Position numbers and translations under genes: made by a program. From Hyphomicrobiaceae bacterium (GTDB lineage Bacteria; Pseudomonadota; Alphaproteobacteria; Rhizobiales; HXMU1428-3): a DNA stretch of 6,887 nt. Where the stretch lies: contig JANQQH010000039.1 of assembly GCA_028285025.1 (NCBI GenBank), positions 1 through 6,887 on the forward strand. Direction: 5' to 3'. The notes beneath the pieces were generated by a model. The model made no database searches, was not told the origin of the DNA, and saw only the letters and a list, made by a program, of their open reading frames with translations. Every line of letters begins with the position of its first letter. Position 1 is the stretch's first letter. This document shows positions 1-6,887 of the stretch, piece after piece.

Positions 1-57
1 ATTTGGCTCGTCACGTTTAAGAATTATTCTATAAATACATCAAACTTGCGTGCCTTT

Positions 58-61
58 GGAG
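58..61 (+). promoter_or_regulatory. Ribosome binding site that sets the start of the first acyltransferase
   Basis: A GGAG core lies 5 bases before the ATG at 67. The alternative in-frame TTG at 46 and ATG at 88 have no comparable purine-rich site before them. The ATG at 67 also gives a protein of exactly the same length as the downstream paralogue. Confidence 0.6.
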
Positions 62-66
62 TGTCC

Positions 67-1158
67 ATGCTGCCCCTTGAAACCCACATGTCAGGACGAG
101 ATAATAATTATAACCTGTTACGGTTTCTCGCTGCTTGTTTTATCGCCTTCTACCATTGTTTTTTCATGGCAATGGGCCCTGAAATGACAGATGATCGCTT
201 TCCAGCACTTTATCAGCTTAGCCAAATCGTTCTCAACTTTTTCTTTATTGCCAGTGGTTTTTTAATCGCACAAAGCTTTCAAAGACGCAAAGATATAATT
301 TCTTATAGCGTTGCCCGTTTTTTGCGATTAATCCCTGGTGTATTCGTCCTCTCGCTCATTATATGTTTCATCATTGGCCCGATTGTAACTGAAATCCCTT
401 TAAAAGACTATTTCACCTCTTTGGCAACCTGGACTTATGTGCCAGTCACAACTGCGCTGCAACCTGATGCTATATTGCCAGGGGTCTTTGCTTCTAATCC
501 CAACCCGAATGAAATTGACACAGCCCTTTGGACACTACGTTATGAGGTGGTTTGTTACATTGGTTTGGCAATCCTTGGACTTTGGGGCGCATTAAAACGT
601 TCAACGAAATTCACACTTGTCACAGCACTTATATTCATATCGTACGGTCTGATTTCCTATGCCACATCTTTACGAGACATCAGCGCCATCAATCATATGA
701 TGCATTTTGGCTTAAGCTTTTTTATTGGCACCTTCTTTTATGTCTATCGTGACAAAATCCCCTTATCTTTCATTCTTGGGATCGGCCTTGGCCTTGTAGC
801 TTTTGGCCTACAATTGATGTGGGGAAAATTAGCCGAACCCATCGTTATTCTGGCCAGCGCCTACATTGTCTTCTGGCTAGCTTATATCCCAACCGGTTTT
901 ATCCGCCGCTATAACCTGTTTGGCGATTATTCTTATGGCGTTTACATCTACCATTATCCTACTCAACAAGTGCTCATGTATAGCATTGGTGGTTTTTCGC
1001 CCCTTAGTTTGTTTTTTGTCTCATTGCCGTTGACAATAGTGATTGCCATTTTGTCTTGGGAGAGGGTGGAAAAACCCTCTTTGGCAAAATTAGGTCCATT
1101 AAGTGAATGGCTTAAATCTCGCATCAAACCAACAAAGAAAAATATGTATGGCTCTTAA
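67..1158 (+). CDS. Acyltransferase 3 family integral membrane protein (OafA/NodX-like), first of a tandem pair
   Basis: A 363-residue multispanning protein with about ten hydrophobic segments and no extra SGNH domain. Family landmarks are in order: NNYNLLR (13-19) leading into helix 1, which ends at His30; FFFIASGF (58-65) in the second helix; a basic RFLRLIPG stretch (84-91); WTLRYE (155-160); GDYSYGVYIYHYP (286-298); and VEKP (334-337) before a basic tail. In this family the Arg and His of helix 1 and these loops are linked to transfer of an acyl group, usually from acyl-CoA, onto an extracytoplasmic sugar or lipid. The actual substrate cannot be read from the sequence. ATG 67 is chosen because of its GGAG site and the length match with the paralogue. 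The frame is open back to position 1, so a longer form starting outside the window is possible but not needed. It is followed after 41 bases by its paralogue, suggesting an operon. Confidence 0.88.
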   Translation: MLPLETHMSGRDNNYNLLRFLAACFIAFYHCFFMAMGPEMTDDRFPALYQLSQIVLNFFFIASGFLIAQSFQRRKDIISYSVARFLRLIPGVFVLSLIICFIIGPIVTEIPLKDYFTSLATWTYVPVTTALQPDAILPGVFASNPNPNEIDTALWTLRYEVVCYIGLAILGLWGALKRSTKFTLVTALIFISYGLISYATSLRDISAINHMMHFGLSFFIGTFFYVYRDKIPLSFILGIGLGLVAFGLQLMWGKLAEPIVILASAYIVFWLAYIPTGFIRRYNLFGDYSYGVYIYHYPTQQVLMYSIGGFSPLSLFFVSLPLTIVIAILSWERVEKPSLAKLGPLSEWLKSRIKPTKKNMYGS

Positions 1159-1199
1159 TAGTAAAGTTTTTCGATGAAAGGTCTCTAAAGGGAAGACTT

Positions 1200-2291
1200 A
1201 TGTTTAAGTTTAGGTCCATTCAATCTTATATTGATGGACGCAATAATAATTTTAATTTGCTTCGCATGATTGGCGCGTTGTTGATTATGTATGCTCATGC
1301 CATGTTCATCACAATTGGCGACGACATTACCTTTGAAACCTATCCCATAAAATACACCCTTGGCATCACAACGCTCAATTTATTTTTTGTACTCTCTGGT
1401 ATGCTGGTTACCACCAGTTGGTTAAAACATGAAGATTGGCTCACCTATGCAATCTCAAGAGCCATGCGCATCTTTCCTGGCCTAATTGTCGTTTCTTTTG
1501 TAACGGCCTTTTTCATCGGCCCGTTAATAAGCACACAGGACTTAACAACCTATTTCAGTGATCTTAGATCTTGGATTTATTGGCCCCTCACCTCCTTGCT
1601 CAATGCTGATGTCACCCTACCCGGTGTGTTTGAAGGGCTGCCCAACGATGCCGTTGTTAACGCCCCGCTTTGGACGCTAAAATACGAAGCCTTTTTTTAC
1701 CTCAGCCTTGCCATTATTGGGTTGTTTGGATGGCTGGCCACCCCTCGTTTTAAAATTTTGGCGTTGCTCGAATTTGTTTTCTATTTTTGCATAACATTTC
1801 TAACCAATTTGCGTGAAATTGCTGCCATTGATCATTTAATGCACTTTGGCTACGCCTTCTTAATTGGCGCTTGTATTCATATATTTAGAAAAGTAATTCC
1901 CGTAAGCCTTTCACTGGCTGTTGTTATGATGGTGCTGGCTTTGCTCATCGTTTATTATTTTGGCTTACAAACAGGCGAATTTTTACTCATCCCCTCAGCT
2001 ACTTTGCTTGGCATTTGGATCGCTTATGTGCCAGGCGGCTCATTGCGCTATTACAATGCGATTGGTGATTATTCTTATGGGGTTTATATTTGGCATTACC
2101 CAATTGAGCAGATCATGCGCACACATTTGGGTGATGTGAGCGCCATACAGCTGTACCTCACCAGCCTACCAATCGTTTTGCCCATTGCCATTGTGTCTTG
2201 GCACTTTATCGAACGGCCAAGTTTAATGGCCATAAAAATAATCGTGCCAAGACTAAAAACGCTTTTTTCTAAACAACTGTTAGATGTGTAA
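1200..2291 (+). CDS. Acyltransferase 3 family integral membrane protein (OafA/NodX-like), second of a tandem pair
   Basis: A 363-residue multispanning protein, clearly paralogous to the preceding gene (about 40% identical by eye along the whole length). It has the same landmarks: NNNFNLLR (15-22), helix-1 His33, FFVLSGM (62-68), RAMRIFPG (87-94), WTLKYE (158-163), GDYSYGVYIWHYP (289-301) and FIERP (336-340). About ten membrane segments are expected, and the C-terminal tail is basic and probably cytoplasmic. An AGGGA site at 1189-1193, 6 bases before the ATG, supports the start. The role is inferred to be O-acylation of a surface glycan or lipid, with substrate unknown; no glycosyltransferase or polysaccharide gene lies in the window to narrow it. 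The last four codons, stop included, overlap the end of the oppositely oriented lpdA gene. All catalytic landmarks are retained, so neither copy looks decayed. Confidence 0.9.
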   Translation: MFKFRSIQSYIDGRNNNFNLLRMIGALLIMYAHAMFITIGDDITFETYPIKYTLGITTLNLFFVLSGMLVTTSWLKHEDWLTYAISRAMRIFPGLIVVSFVTAFFIGPLISTQDLTTYFSDLRSWIYWPLTSLLNADVTLPGVFEGLPNDAVVNAPLWTLKYEAFFYLSLAIIGLFGWLATPRFKILALLEFVFYFCITFLTNLREIAAIDHLMHFGYAFLIGACIHIFRKVIPVSLSLAVVMMVLALLIVYYFGLQTGEFLLIPSATLLGIWIAYVPGGSLRYYNAIGDYSYGVYIWHYPIEQIMRTHLGDVSAIQLYLTSLPIVLPIAIVSWHFIERPSLMAIKIIVPRLKTLFSKQLLDV

Positions 2292-3674
2292 CGCTTGATC
2301 ATAAGCATCAAGCACAGATTCATGCATCATCTCAGACAAAGTCGGATGAGGGAAAATGGTTTCCATGAGCTCTTTCTCTGTGCTCTCAAGCCCCATGGCC
2401 ACACCATAGCCCTGAATGAGCTCGGTCACTTCAGCCCCGATCATATGAGCGCCCAGAAGTTCTCCGGTTTCCTCATCAAAAATGGTTTTGATCATACCAT
2501 CAGGCTCACCAAGGGCCAGCGCTTTACCATTAGCTTGGAAGGGAAATTTACCAACCTTAATTTTAAAACCAGCCTCTTTCGCAGCCGCTTCAGTATAACC
2601 AACAGAGGCAATTTGCGGACTGGTATAGGTACAGCCAGGAATAAGGCGCGGATTTAGTGGGTGCACTTTGTGCCCCGCAATGGTCTCAACAGCAATGACA
2701 CCTTCATGGCTGGCTTTGTGGGCAAGCCATGGCGGGTTGGTCACGTCACCAATGGCATAAACACCGGGCACATTGGTCCGGCTATGGCCATCTGTTTTGA
2801 TAAAGCCCCGCTCAAGCTCAATGCCCAGAGCCTCCAAATTAAGCTCTTCCACATTCGGTGTGATGCCAACAGCTGAGATCACACGATCAAACTCTTCCAC
2901 CTGTGTTTTACCATCTTTGGTCTCAATAGTGACTGAAATTTGATCTCCCTTTGGCTTGACCTCTTTGACGCTGGATTTGGTTAAAATGTTCAAACCTGCT
3001 TTTTTAAACGCTTTTTCTGCAGCTGCTGAAATCTCAGCATCTTCAGCCGGCACAATACGATCAGCCAGCTCAACAATGGTGACATCACTGCCCAGCGCAT
3101 TAAAGAAACAGGCAAATTCAACACCAATCGCACCAGAGCCAATCACGCATAATCTTTTGGGCATCACATCTGGTTTGAGTGCTTCTTTATAAGTCCAGAT
3201 AAATTTGCCGTCCGGCGCAAGGCCAGGCAAATGACGAGCCCGCGCGCCAGTGGCGATGATAATGTTTTTGGCTGCAACCGTTTCCTCGCCCTTATCTGTT
3301 TTAACGCTCAAGGTGTTTTTATCTTTCAAGCTGGCATGCCCATCAATGACGGTGATTTTATTTTTTTTCATTAAATAGCCGACACCTTGCGTCAACCGTT
3401 TGCAAACATCACGCGAGCGCCGAATGACTTTTTCAAAGTCATACCCAGGCTTATCAACGCTAATGCCAAAATCACTGGCATGACTGATGGTTGTTAAAAT
3501 TTCTGCAGAACGCAACAAAGCTTTGGTTGGAATACAACCCCAGTTCAAACAAATCCCGCCTAAATGTTCACGTTCAACAAGAACAACATTCAAACCTAAC
3601 TGGGAAGCCTTGATGGCAGCAACATACCCTCCAGGGCCGCCGCCGATAACAGCGACATCGTAAGTTTTGCTCAT
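2280..3674 (-). CDS. lpdA: Dihydrolipoyl dehydrogenase (E3 of the pyruvate dehydrogenase complex)
   Basis: A 464-residue FAD- and NAD-dependent flavoprotein that reoxidises dihydrolipoyl groups on E2 (and here probably E1 beta), producing NADH in the cytoplasm. Visible motifs are the FAD-binding GGGPGG (11-16), the redox disulfide in GGICLNWGCIPTK with Cys42 and Cys47, the NAD-binding GSGAIG (179-184), the second FAD contact YAIGD (306-310), and the C-terminal dimer-interface motif FPHPTLSE with catalytic pair His443 and Glu448. Length and domain order (FAD, NAD, dimerisation) are normal for the family. There is no lipoyl domain fused to the N-terminus, unlike the E3 of some beta- and gammaproteobacteria. 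The gene is last in the operon, 11 bases after pdhC, and its AAGGA site overlaps the pdhC stop codon, suggesting translational coupling. Its operon position marks it as the pyruvate dehydrogenase E3; it could also serve other 2-oxoacid dehydrogenases. Its 3' end overlaps the convergent acyltransferase gene by 12 bases. Confidence 0.97.
   Translation of the reverse strand: MSKTYDVAVIGGGPGGYVAAIKASQLGLNVVLVEREHLGGICLNWGCIPTKALLRSAEILTTISHASDFGISVDKPGYDFEKVIRRSRDVCKRLTQGVGYLMKKNKITVIDGHASLKDKNTLSVKTDKGEETVAAKNIIIATGARARHLPGLAPDGKFIWTYKEALKPDVMPKRLCVIGSGAIGVEFACFFNALGSDVTIVELADRIVPAEDAEISAAAEKAFKKAGLNILTKSSVKEVKPKGDQISVTIETKDGKTQVEEFDRVISAVGITPNVEELNLEALGIELERGFIKTDGHSRTNVPGVYAIGDVTNPPWLAHKASHEGVIAVETIAGHKVHPLNPRLIPGCTYTSPQIASVGYTEAAAKEAGFKIKVGKFPFQANGKALALGEPDGMIKTIFDEETGELLGAHMIGAEVTELIQGYGVAMGLESTEKELMETIFPHPTLSEMMHESVLDAYDQALHI
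2293..2313. other. Inverted repeat at the convergent gene junction
   Basis: Two 7-base arms, GCTTGAT at 2293-2299 and ATCAAGC at 2307-2313, flank a 7-base loop. The hairpin begins one base after the stop codon of the second acyltransferase and lies inside the last codons of lpdA on the other strand. It has no T-run on its 3' side in either direction, so it is not a standard intrinsic terminator. It could still stabilise the 3' end of the acyltransferase mRNA, or be chance. Confidence 0.3.
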
Positions 3675-3682
3675 TTTTATAG

Positions 3683-3687
3683 TCCTT
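3683..3687 (-). promoter_or_regulatory. Ribosome binding site of lpdA overlapping the pdhC stop codon
   Basis: On the minus strand AAGGA lies 8 bases before the lpdA ATG, and its two leading A bases are the last two bases of the pdhC TAA stop. Ribosomes ending pdhC would therefore be positioned to start lpdA. That coupling would keep E2 and E3 synthesis in step; this is inference from the layout. Confidence 0.7.
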
Positions 3688-5032
3688 AAACCAACATTGC
3701 AACAGGGTCTTCAATAAAGCCCTTAAAAGCATTCAGAAGCTCAGCGCCCAGCGCCCCATCAACCACACGGTGATCACAAGAAAGCGTCACAGACATCATT
3801 GTGCGCACACTTACCTGATCATCAACAATCACAGGTCGTTTTTCACCAGCACCAACAGCCAAAATCGACGCTTGAGGCGGATTAATTACCGCATCAAACT
3901 TTTTAATTCCCATCATGCCCAGATTAGAAATAGAGGTTGTGCCACCAACATAGTCAGCCGGGCTGAGTTTTTTCGACCGCGCCTTTAAGGCCAGGTCTTT
4001 CATTTCATTTGAAATCTCTGACAATGTTTTCAGCTCAGCGTGACGAATGACCGGCGTAAATAACCCGCCATCAACAGCCACAGCCACCGAAACATCTGAA
4101 CGTTTGTGTTGCAAAACGCCTTGGCTAGACCAGGTCACATTGGCGCCTGGCACATATTGCAGCGCCAAAGCCAAAGCCTTAATAACAAAATCATTCACTG
4201 ATAGTTTAAAGGATGCAGGGCCCTCTTTGGGCGCATTATCATTCAACCTTTTGCGCGCTTGAAGCAACTTGTCCAATTCACAATCAATACTCAGATAAAA
4301 ATGCGGGATGGTTGACTTGGAAACAGTCAGCCGTTCAGCCACAGTTCTGCGCATATTATCAATCGGAACAAGATCATAGCTGCCCTGCTCATAGGTGGCA
4401 AAAATCTCTTTGTCAGACACAGGCTGAATAACCTGCGCACCTGAGACAGCATCGGTTGCTCCAACAGCTGGCATCAGCGCTTGACCTTGCGGTGCTTGAA
4501 CAGCTGCACCAGATTTCATCGCAGCTTCAACATCTGCCTTAATAATGCGTCCATTCGGGCCAAAACCTTGAAGACGACTTAAATCAAGATTGTTTTGCGC
4601 CGCAATCCGTTTGGCCAAAGGCGAAGCAATAATACGGGCTCCGTTAACAGCAGGGGCAGCTGGGGTTTCCAGCTTCTCAGCTTTAGCTGGTGCAACAGGT
4701 TTTTCTTCCTGTTTAGGGTCTTCTTGAGGGGCTTTGGCTACAGGCTCAAGTTGGCTGGCTTCAACAGTGGCCAAATCGCCTTCATCTTCGCCCTCTTGCA
4801 ACAACATGGCAATGGTTGAATTAACAGCAACCCCTTGGGTGCCTTCTGCCACAAGCAGCTTACCAACTTTACCCTCTTCAATGCTTTCCACTTCCATAAT
4901 GGCTTTGTCAGTTTCAATTTCAGCAATCACATCGCCAGAGGCAATCTCATCACCAATGGCAACATGCCATTTTGCAAGAGTGCCCTCTTCCATGGTTGGA
5001 CTAAGGGCTGGCATCAAAATAGGGATAGGCAT
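3686..5032 (-). CDS. pdhC: Dihydrolipoyl acetyltransferase (E2 of the pyruvate dehydrogenase complex)
   Basis: The 448-residue structural core subunit, which transfers acetyl from lipoyl lysine to CoA. Domains in order are: one N-terminal lipoyl domain (about 1-83) with lipoylated Lys43 in ETDKA; a flexible linker rich in Ala, Pro, Glu and Lys (about 84-130); a peripheral subunit-binding domain (about 133-170, with ASPLAKRIA and GFGPNGRI) that docks E1 or E3; a second linker (about 173-215); and the catalytic acyltransferase domain (about 218-448). The active-site motif is DHRVVDG, with His421 and Asp425. A single lipoyl domain is usual for alphaproteobacterial E2, whereas E. coli AceF has three. 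The ATG at 5032 is preceded by AAGAGA (5041-5046 on the minus strand) at 8 bases. It lies 42 bases after pdhB and 11 before lpdA. The neighbouring E1 and E3 genes favour the acetyl (pyruvate) enzyme over the succinyl or branched-chain forms. Confidence 0.96.
   Translation of the reverse strand: MPIPILMPALSPTMEEGTLAKWHVAIGDEIASGDVIAEIETDKAIMEVESIEEGKVGKLLVAEGTQGVAVNSTIAMLLQEGEDEGDLATVEASQLEPVAKAPQEDPKQEEKPVAPAKAEKLETPAAPAVNGARIIASPLAKRIAAQNNLDLSRLQGFGPNGRIIKADVEAAMKSGAAVQAPQGQALMPAVGATDAVSGAQVIQPVSDKEIFATYEQGSYDLVPIDNMRRTVAERLTVSKSTIPHFYLSIDCELDKLLQARKRLNDNAPKEGPASFKLSVNDFVIKALALALQYVPGANVTWSSQGVLQHKRSDVSVAVAVDGGLFTPVIRHAELKTLSEISNEMKDLALKARSKKLSPADYVGGTTSISNLGMMGIKKFDAVINPPQASILAVGAGEKRPVIVDDQVSVRTMMSVTLSCDHRVVDGALGAELLNAFKGFIEDPVAMLV
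4872..4897. repeat. 26-base exact repeat in the lipoyl-domain coding region, pdhC copy
   Basis: This stretch is identical base for base to 6288-6313 in pdhB. Both encode the residues just after the lipoyl lysine (Met46 to Gly54, MEVESIEEG). Codons on both sides of the repeat, at conserved residues, differ between the two genes at synonymous positions, so this is an island of complete identity inside a more diverged paralogous segment. Confidence 0.85.
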
Positions 5033-5074
5033 GGATAAAATCTCTTAATGTCTTAAATTATGATTTTTATTTGT

Positions 5075-6448
5075 TTAGCTTTTATAGGTAACCTTTTTCA
5101 CCGCGGCAACGATTTGAGCAGCCGATGGCAGCGCAAGCTTTTCTAGGTTCTCAGCGTAAGGCATAGGCACATCCGCCCCGCTGACCTTTAAAGGCGGTGC
5201 ATCCAAATCATCAAACGCCAAGTTCGATACTTGCGCGCAGATCTCAGAACCAACAGAGCAAATCGGCCAGCCCTCTTCCACCACAACGAGCCGGTTCGTC
5301 TTAGCAACTGACTTTAGAACAGTGCCAATGTCTAACGGGCGCAAAGTACGCAGATCAATAATCTCAGCCTCAATGCCCTCAGCTTTAAGCTGTTCATCAG
5401 CTTCATGCACATATTTAAGACCATGAGAATAAGACACGATGGTTACATCATTGCCTTCCTGACGCATCAAAGCTTTGCCAATCGGTACAAGATGCTCATC
5501 AGTGTCTGGCACAGGGAAGGATTGACCATACAAAATTTCATTTTCCAAGAAAACAACAGGATTAGGATCGCGAATGGCTGATTTAAGCAGGCCTTTGGCA
5601 TCTGCTGCGCTATAAGGGGCAATCACTTTCAAACCAGGCACACTGGCAAACCAAGCCGAATAATCCTGGCTGTGTTGTGCCGCGACCCGAGAAGCGGCCC
5701 CGTTTGGCCCTCTAAAAACTATTGGACAGCGCATTTTGCCACCAGACATGTAAAGGGTTTTAGCCGCTGAGTTAATAATATGATCCATCGCCTGCATGGC
5801 AAAGTTAAAGGTCATAAATTCAACAATCGGTTTCAGCCCGACCATTGCCGCACCGCACCCAACACCGGCAAAGCCATATTCAGTAATCGGGGTATCAATA
5901 ACCCGTCTTTCACCAAATTCTTCCAGCAAGCCTTGGGTGACTTTATAAGCGCCTTGATATTCAGCAACTTCCTCACCCATAACGAAAACATCTTCATCAC
6001 GGCGCATTTCTTCCGCCATGGCATCACGCAAACTTTCACGTACGGTGATTTGCACTTGATTAGAAAGGTGTGTGCTTAATACCTCTACAGGGCCGGTATC
6101 AACAACCGCCGCAACGTTGACCTCTGGCGCAGCTTCTTCAACTGGCGACGGTTCCACAGAGGCCTCGCCGCCATTGCTGGAATGAATTGTCGCGCTTGCA
6201 TCTTCACCCTCATGAAGGATAACAGCAATCGGCGTATTAACAGCCACATCAACCGCCCCTTCTTGAATAAGAAGTTTGCCAATGCGCCCCTCTTCAATGC
6301 TTTCCACTTCCATTGTGGCTTTATCGGTTTCAATTTCCGCAATGACATCACCAGAGCCGACCTCATCTCCTTCATTGACATGCCATTTGGCCAATGTACC
6401 TTTTTCCATCGTGGGAGACAAAGCTGGCATTAAAATCTCAACGGGCAT
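5075..6448 (-). CDS. pdhB: Pyruvate dehydrogenase E1 component beta subunit with N-terminal lipoyl domain
   Basis: A 457-residue protein, about 130 residues longer than a plain E1 beta because of an N-terminal lipoyl domain (about 1-83, lipoyl Lys43 in ETDKA) and an Ala/Glu/Val-rich linker (about 84-128). The E1 beta body (about 130-455) contains [11 protein letters not shown] (158-168), [11 protein letters not shown] (185-195), FRGPNG (245-250), AAQHSQ (256-261) and the C-terminal transketolase-like domain with TLRPLD (368-373) and GADVPMPYA (424-432). Glu190 matches the human E1 beta glutamate that activates thiamine diphosphate, and His259 matches the conserved active-site histidine. With PdhA it forms the heterotetrameric E1 that decarboxylates pyruvate and reductively acetylates lipoyl groups. 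The ATG at 6448 is preceded by AAGAGAG (6456-6462 on the minus strand) at 7 bases. It follows pdhA after 27 bases. The fused lipoyl domain is known in alphaproteobacteria and is intact here. Confidence 0.97.
   Translation of the reverse strand: MPVEILMPALSPTMEKGTLAKWHVNEGDEVGSGDVIAEIETDKATMEVESIEEGRIGKLLIQEGAVDVAVNTPIAVILHEGEDASATIHSSNGGEASVEPSPVEEAAPEVNVAAVVDTGPVEVLSTHLSNQVQITVRESLRDAMAEEMRRDEDVFVMGEEVAEYQGAYKVTQGLLEEFGERRVIDTPITEYGFAGVGCGAAMVGLKPIVEFMTFNFAMQAMDHIINSAAKTLYMSGGKMRCPIVFRGPNGAASRVAAQHSQDYSAWFASVPGLKVIAPYSAADAKGLLKSAIRDPNPVVFLENEILYGQSFPVPDTDEHLVPIGKALMRQEGNDVTIVSYSHGLKYVHEADEQLKAEGIEAEIIDLRTLRPLDIGTVLKSVAKTNRLVVVEEGWPICSVGSEICAQVSNLAFDDLDAPPLKVSGADVPMPYAENLEKLALPSAAQIVAAVKKVTYKS
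6288..6313. repeat. 26-base exact repeat in the lipoyl-domain coding region, pdhB copy
   Basis: Partner of the identical stretch at 4872-4897 in pdhC, in the same orientation and the same position within the lipoyl domain. The flanking base differs on each side, so 26 is the full exact length. Confidence 0.85.
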
Positions 6449-6475
6449 ATTTTATCTCTCTTATAAAAAATTTCT

Positions 6476-6887
6476 TTATGCGGTTTCGACCAAAATATCT
6501 GTTATTAATTCAGAGCTGTCAGGCTCCAGCGCACTTTGGGCAAACTCTGCCGCTTCGTTAACAATTTTACGTACTTGCGCATCAATCTCTTTCAAACCAG
6601 CTTCATCAATGTCACCATCTTCTAAAAGCTTTTCCTTCAAAGTGGAGATTGGATCATGCTCTTGGCGCATTTCATTGACTTCTTCACGCGTGCGATATTT
6701 TGCCGGGTCAGACATAGAGTGCCCACGATAACGATAGGTTATCATTTCCAAAATGAAAGGACCTTTACCAGAACGCGCATGATCAGTTGCCTTACGCGCC
6801 GCTTCCATAACCGCAAACACATCCATACCATCGGCTTGAAGCCCGGGAATATCAAAACTGGCACCGCGTTGGGAAAGGTCAGTGGTT
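6476..6887 (-). CDS. pdhA: Pyruvate dehydrogenase E1 component alpha subunit, C-terminal part (cut by the window edge)
   Basis: The last 136 residues are present; the N-terminal part, including the thiamine diphosphate-binding GDG region, lies beyond the right edge. The open frame runs to the edge, and the internal ATG at 6826 is not the start: residues encoded upstream of it (ending SFDIPGLQADG) continue the E1 alpha family sequence. The visible segment holds the conserved loop YRYRGHSMSDPAKYRTREE, which in mammalian enzymes carries the regulatory phosphorylation serine; phosphorylation is not established for the bacterial enzyme. HDPI and a helical Glu/Lys-rich C-terminus ending near SELITDIL also match the family. 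It is the first visible gene of the operon and pairs with PdhB to form E1. The operon promoter must lie outside the window, upstream of pdhA. Confidence 0.95.
   Translation of the reverse strand, partial: TTDLSQRGASFDIPGLQADGMDVFAVMEAARKATDHARSGKGPFILEMITYRYRGHSMSDPAKYRTREEVNEMRQEHDPISTLKEKLLEDGDIDEAGLKEIDAQVRKIVNEAAEFAQSALEPDSSELITDILVETA

Noticed and set aside
30..36. TATAAAT as a possible -10 element for the acyltransferase pair
   Set aside because: No reasonable -35 match lies 16-18 bases upstream, and single AT-rich hexamers are common in this sequence. The true promoter may lie outside the window.
2255..2268. A5-CGC-T6 element as an intrinsic terminator at the junction
   Set aside because: The stem would be only A-T pairs around a three-base loop, which is too weak, and it lies inside the acyltransferase coding sequence.
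2295..2657. A 120-codon plus-strand open frame antisense to lpdA
   Set aside because: It lies wholly within the strongly supported lpdA gene, has no clear ribosome binding site, and its translation resembles no family I recognise.
4734..5048. A 104-codon plus-strand open frame antisense to the start of pdhC
   Set aside because: It is a Ser/Ala/Met-rich shadow of the lipoyl-domain coding region, and a similar shadow appears over the paralogous region of pdhB, as expected from the repeat.
5033..5074. The 42-base AT-rich gap between pdhB and pdhC as an internal promoter or attenuator
   Set aside because: No paired -35/-10 or stable hairpin is visible; it contains only the pdhC ribosome binding site.
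6276..6731. A 151-codon plus-strand open frame antisense to pdhA and pdhB
   Set aside because: It spans the end of pdhA, the gap and the start of pdhB on the opposite strand, is a low-complexity Ser-rich translation typical of the reverse of Glu/Ala-rich genes, and has no family resemblance.

Overview
The window reads as a moderately AT-leaning alphaproteobacterial chromosome segment. The main evidence is the order pdhA-pdhB-pdhC-lpdA, a two-subunit (alpha/beta) pyruvate dehydrogenase E1, and a lipoyl domain fused to the N-terminus of the E1 beta subunit. That combination is known from alphaproteobacteria such as Sinorhizobium and Zymomonas. Genus cannot be settled from the sequence alone.

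Layout: positions 1-66 hold the leader of a plus-strand pair of genes. Positions 67-2291 carry two tandem, same-length (363 aa) paralogous membrane acyltransferases of the acyltransferase 3 (OafA/NodX-like) family, 41 bases apart and probably co-transcribed. From 2280 to the right edge the minus strand carries the pyruvate dehydrogenase complex operon, read right to left: the C-terminal part of pdhA (E1 alpha, cut by the window edge), pdhB (E1 beta with lipoyl domain), pdhC (E2 dihydrolipoyl acetyltransferase) and lpdA (E3 dihydrolipoyl dehydrogenase). Gaps are 27, 42 and 11 bases, each with a purine-rich ribosome binding site. There is no non-coding stretch over 300 bases and no RNA gene, mobile element or CRISPR array that I could see.

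The four minus-strand products form one machine. E1 decarboxylates pyruvate and acetylates lipoyl groups carried on both E1 beta and E2, E2 passes the acetyl group to CoA, and E3 reoxidises the dihydrolipoyl group with FAD and NAD+. The two acyltransferases are unrelated in function as far as can be seen; they probably O-acylate a surface glycan or lipid, with unknown substrate.

The most unusual structural point is the junction of the two convergent units. The last codons of the second acyltransferase and of lpdA overlap by 12 bases in matched codon register, so each stop codon is the other gene's TTA leucine codon, and no conventional terminator lies between them. I found no convincing evidence of an undescribed system; this is mostly ordinary core metabolism beside an uncharacterised acyltransferase pair.
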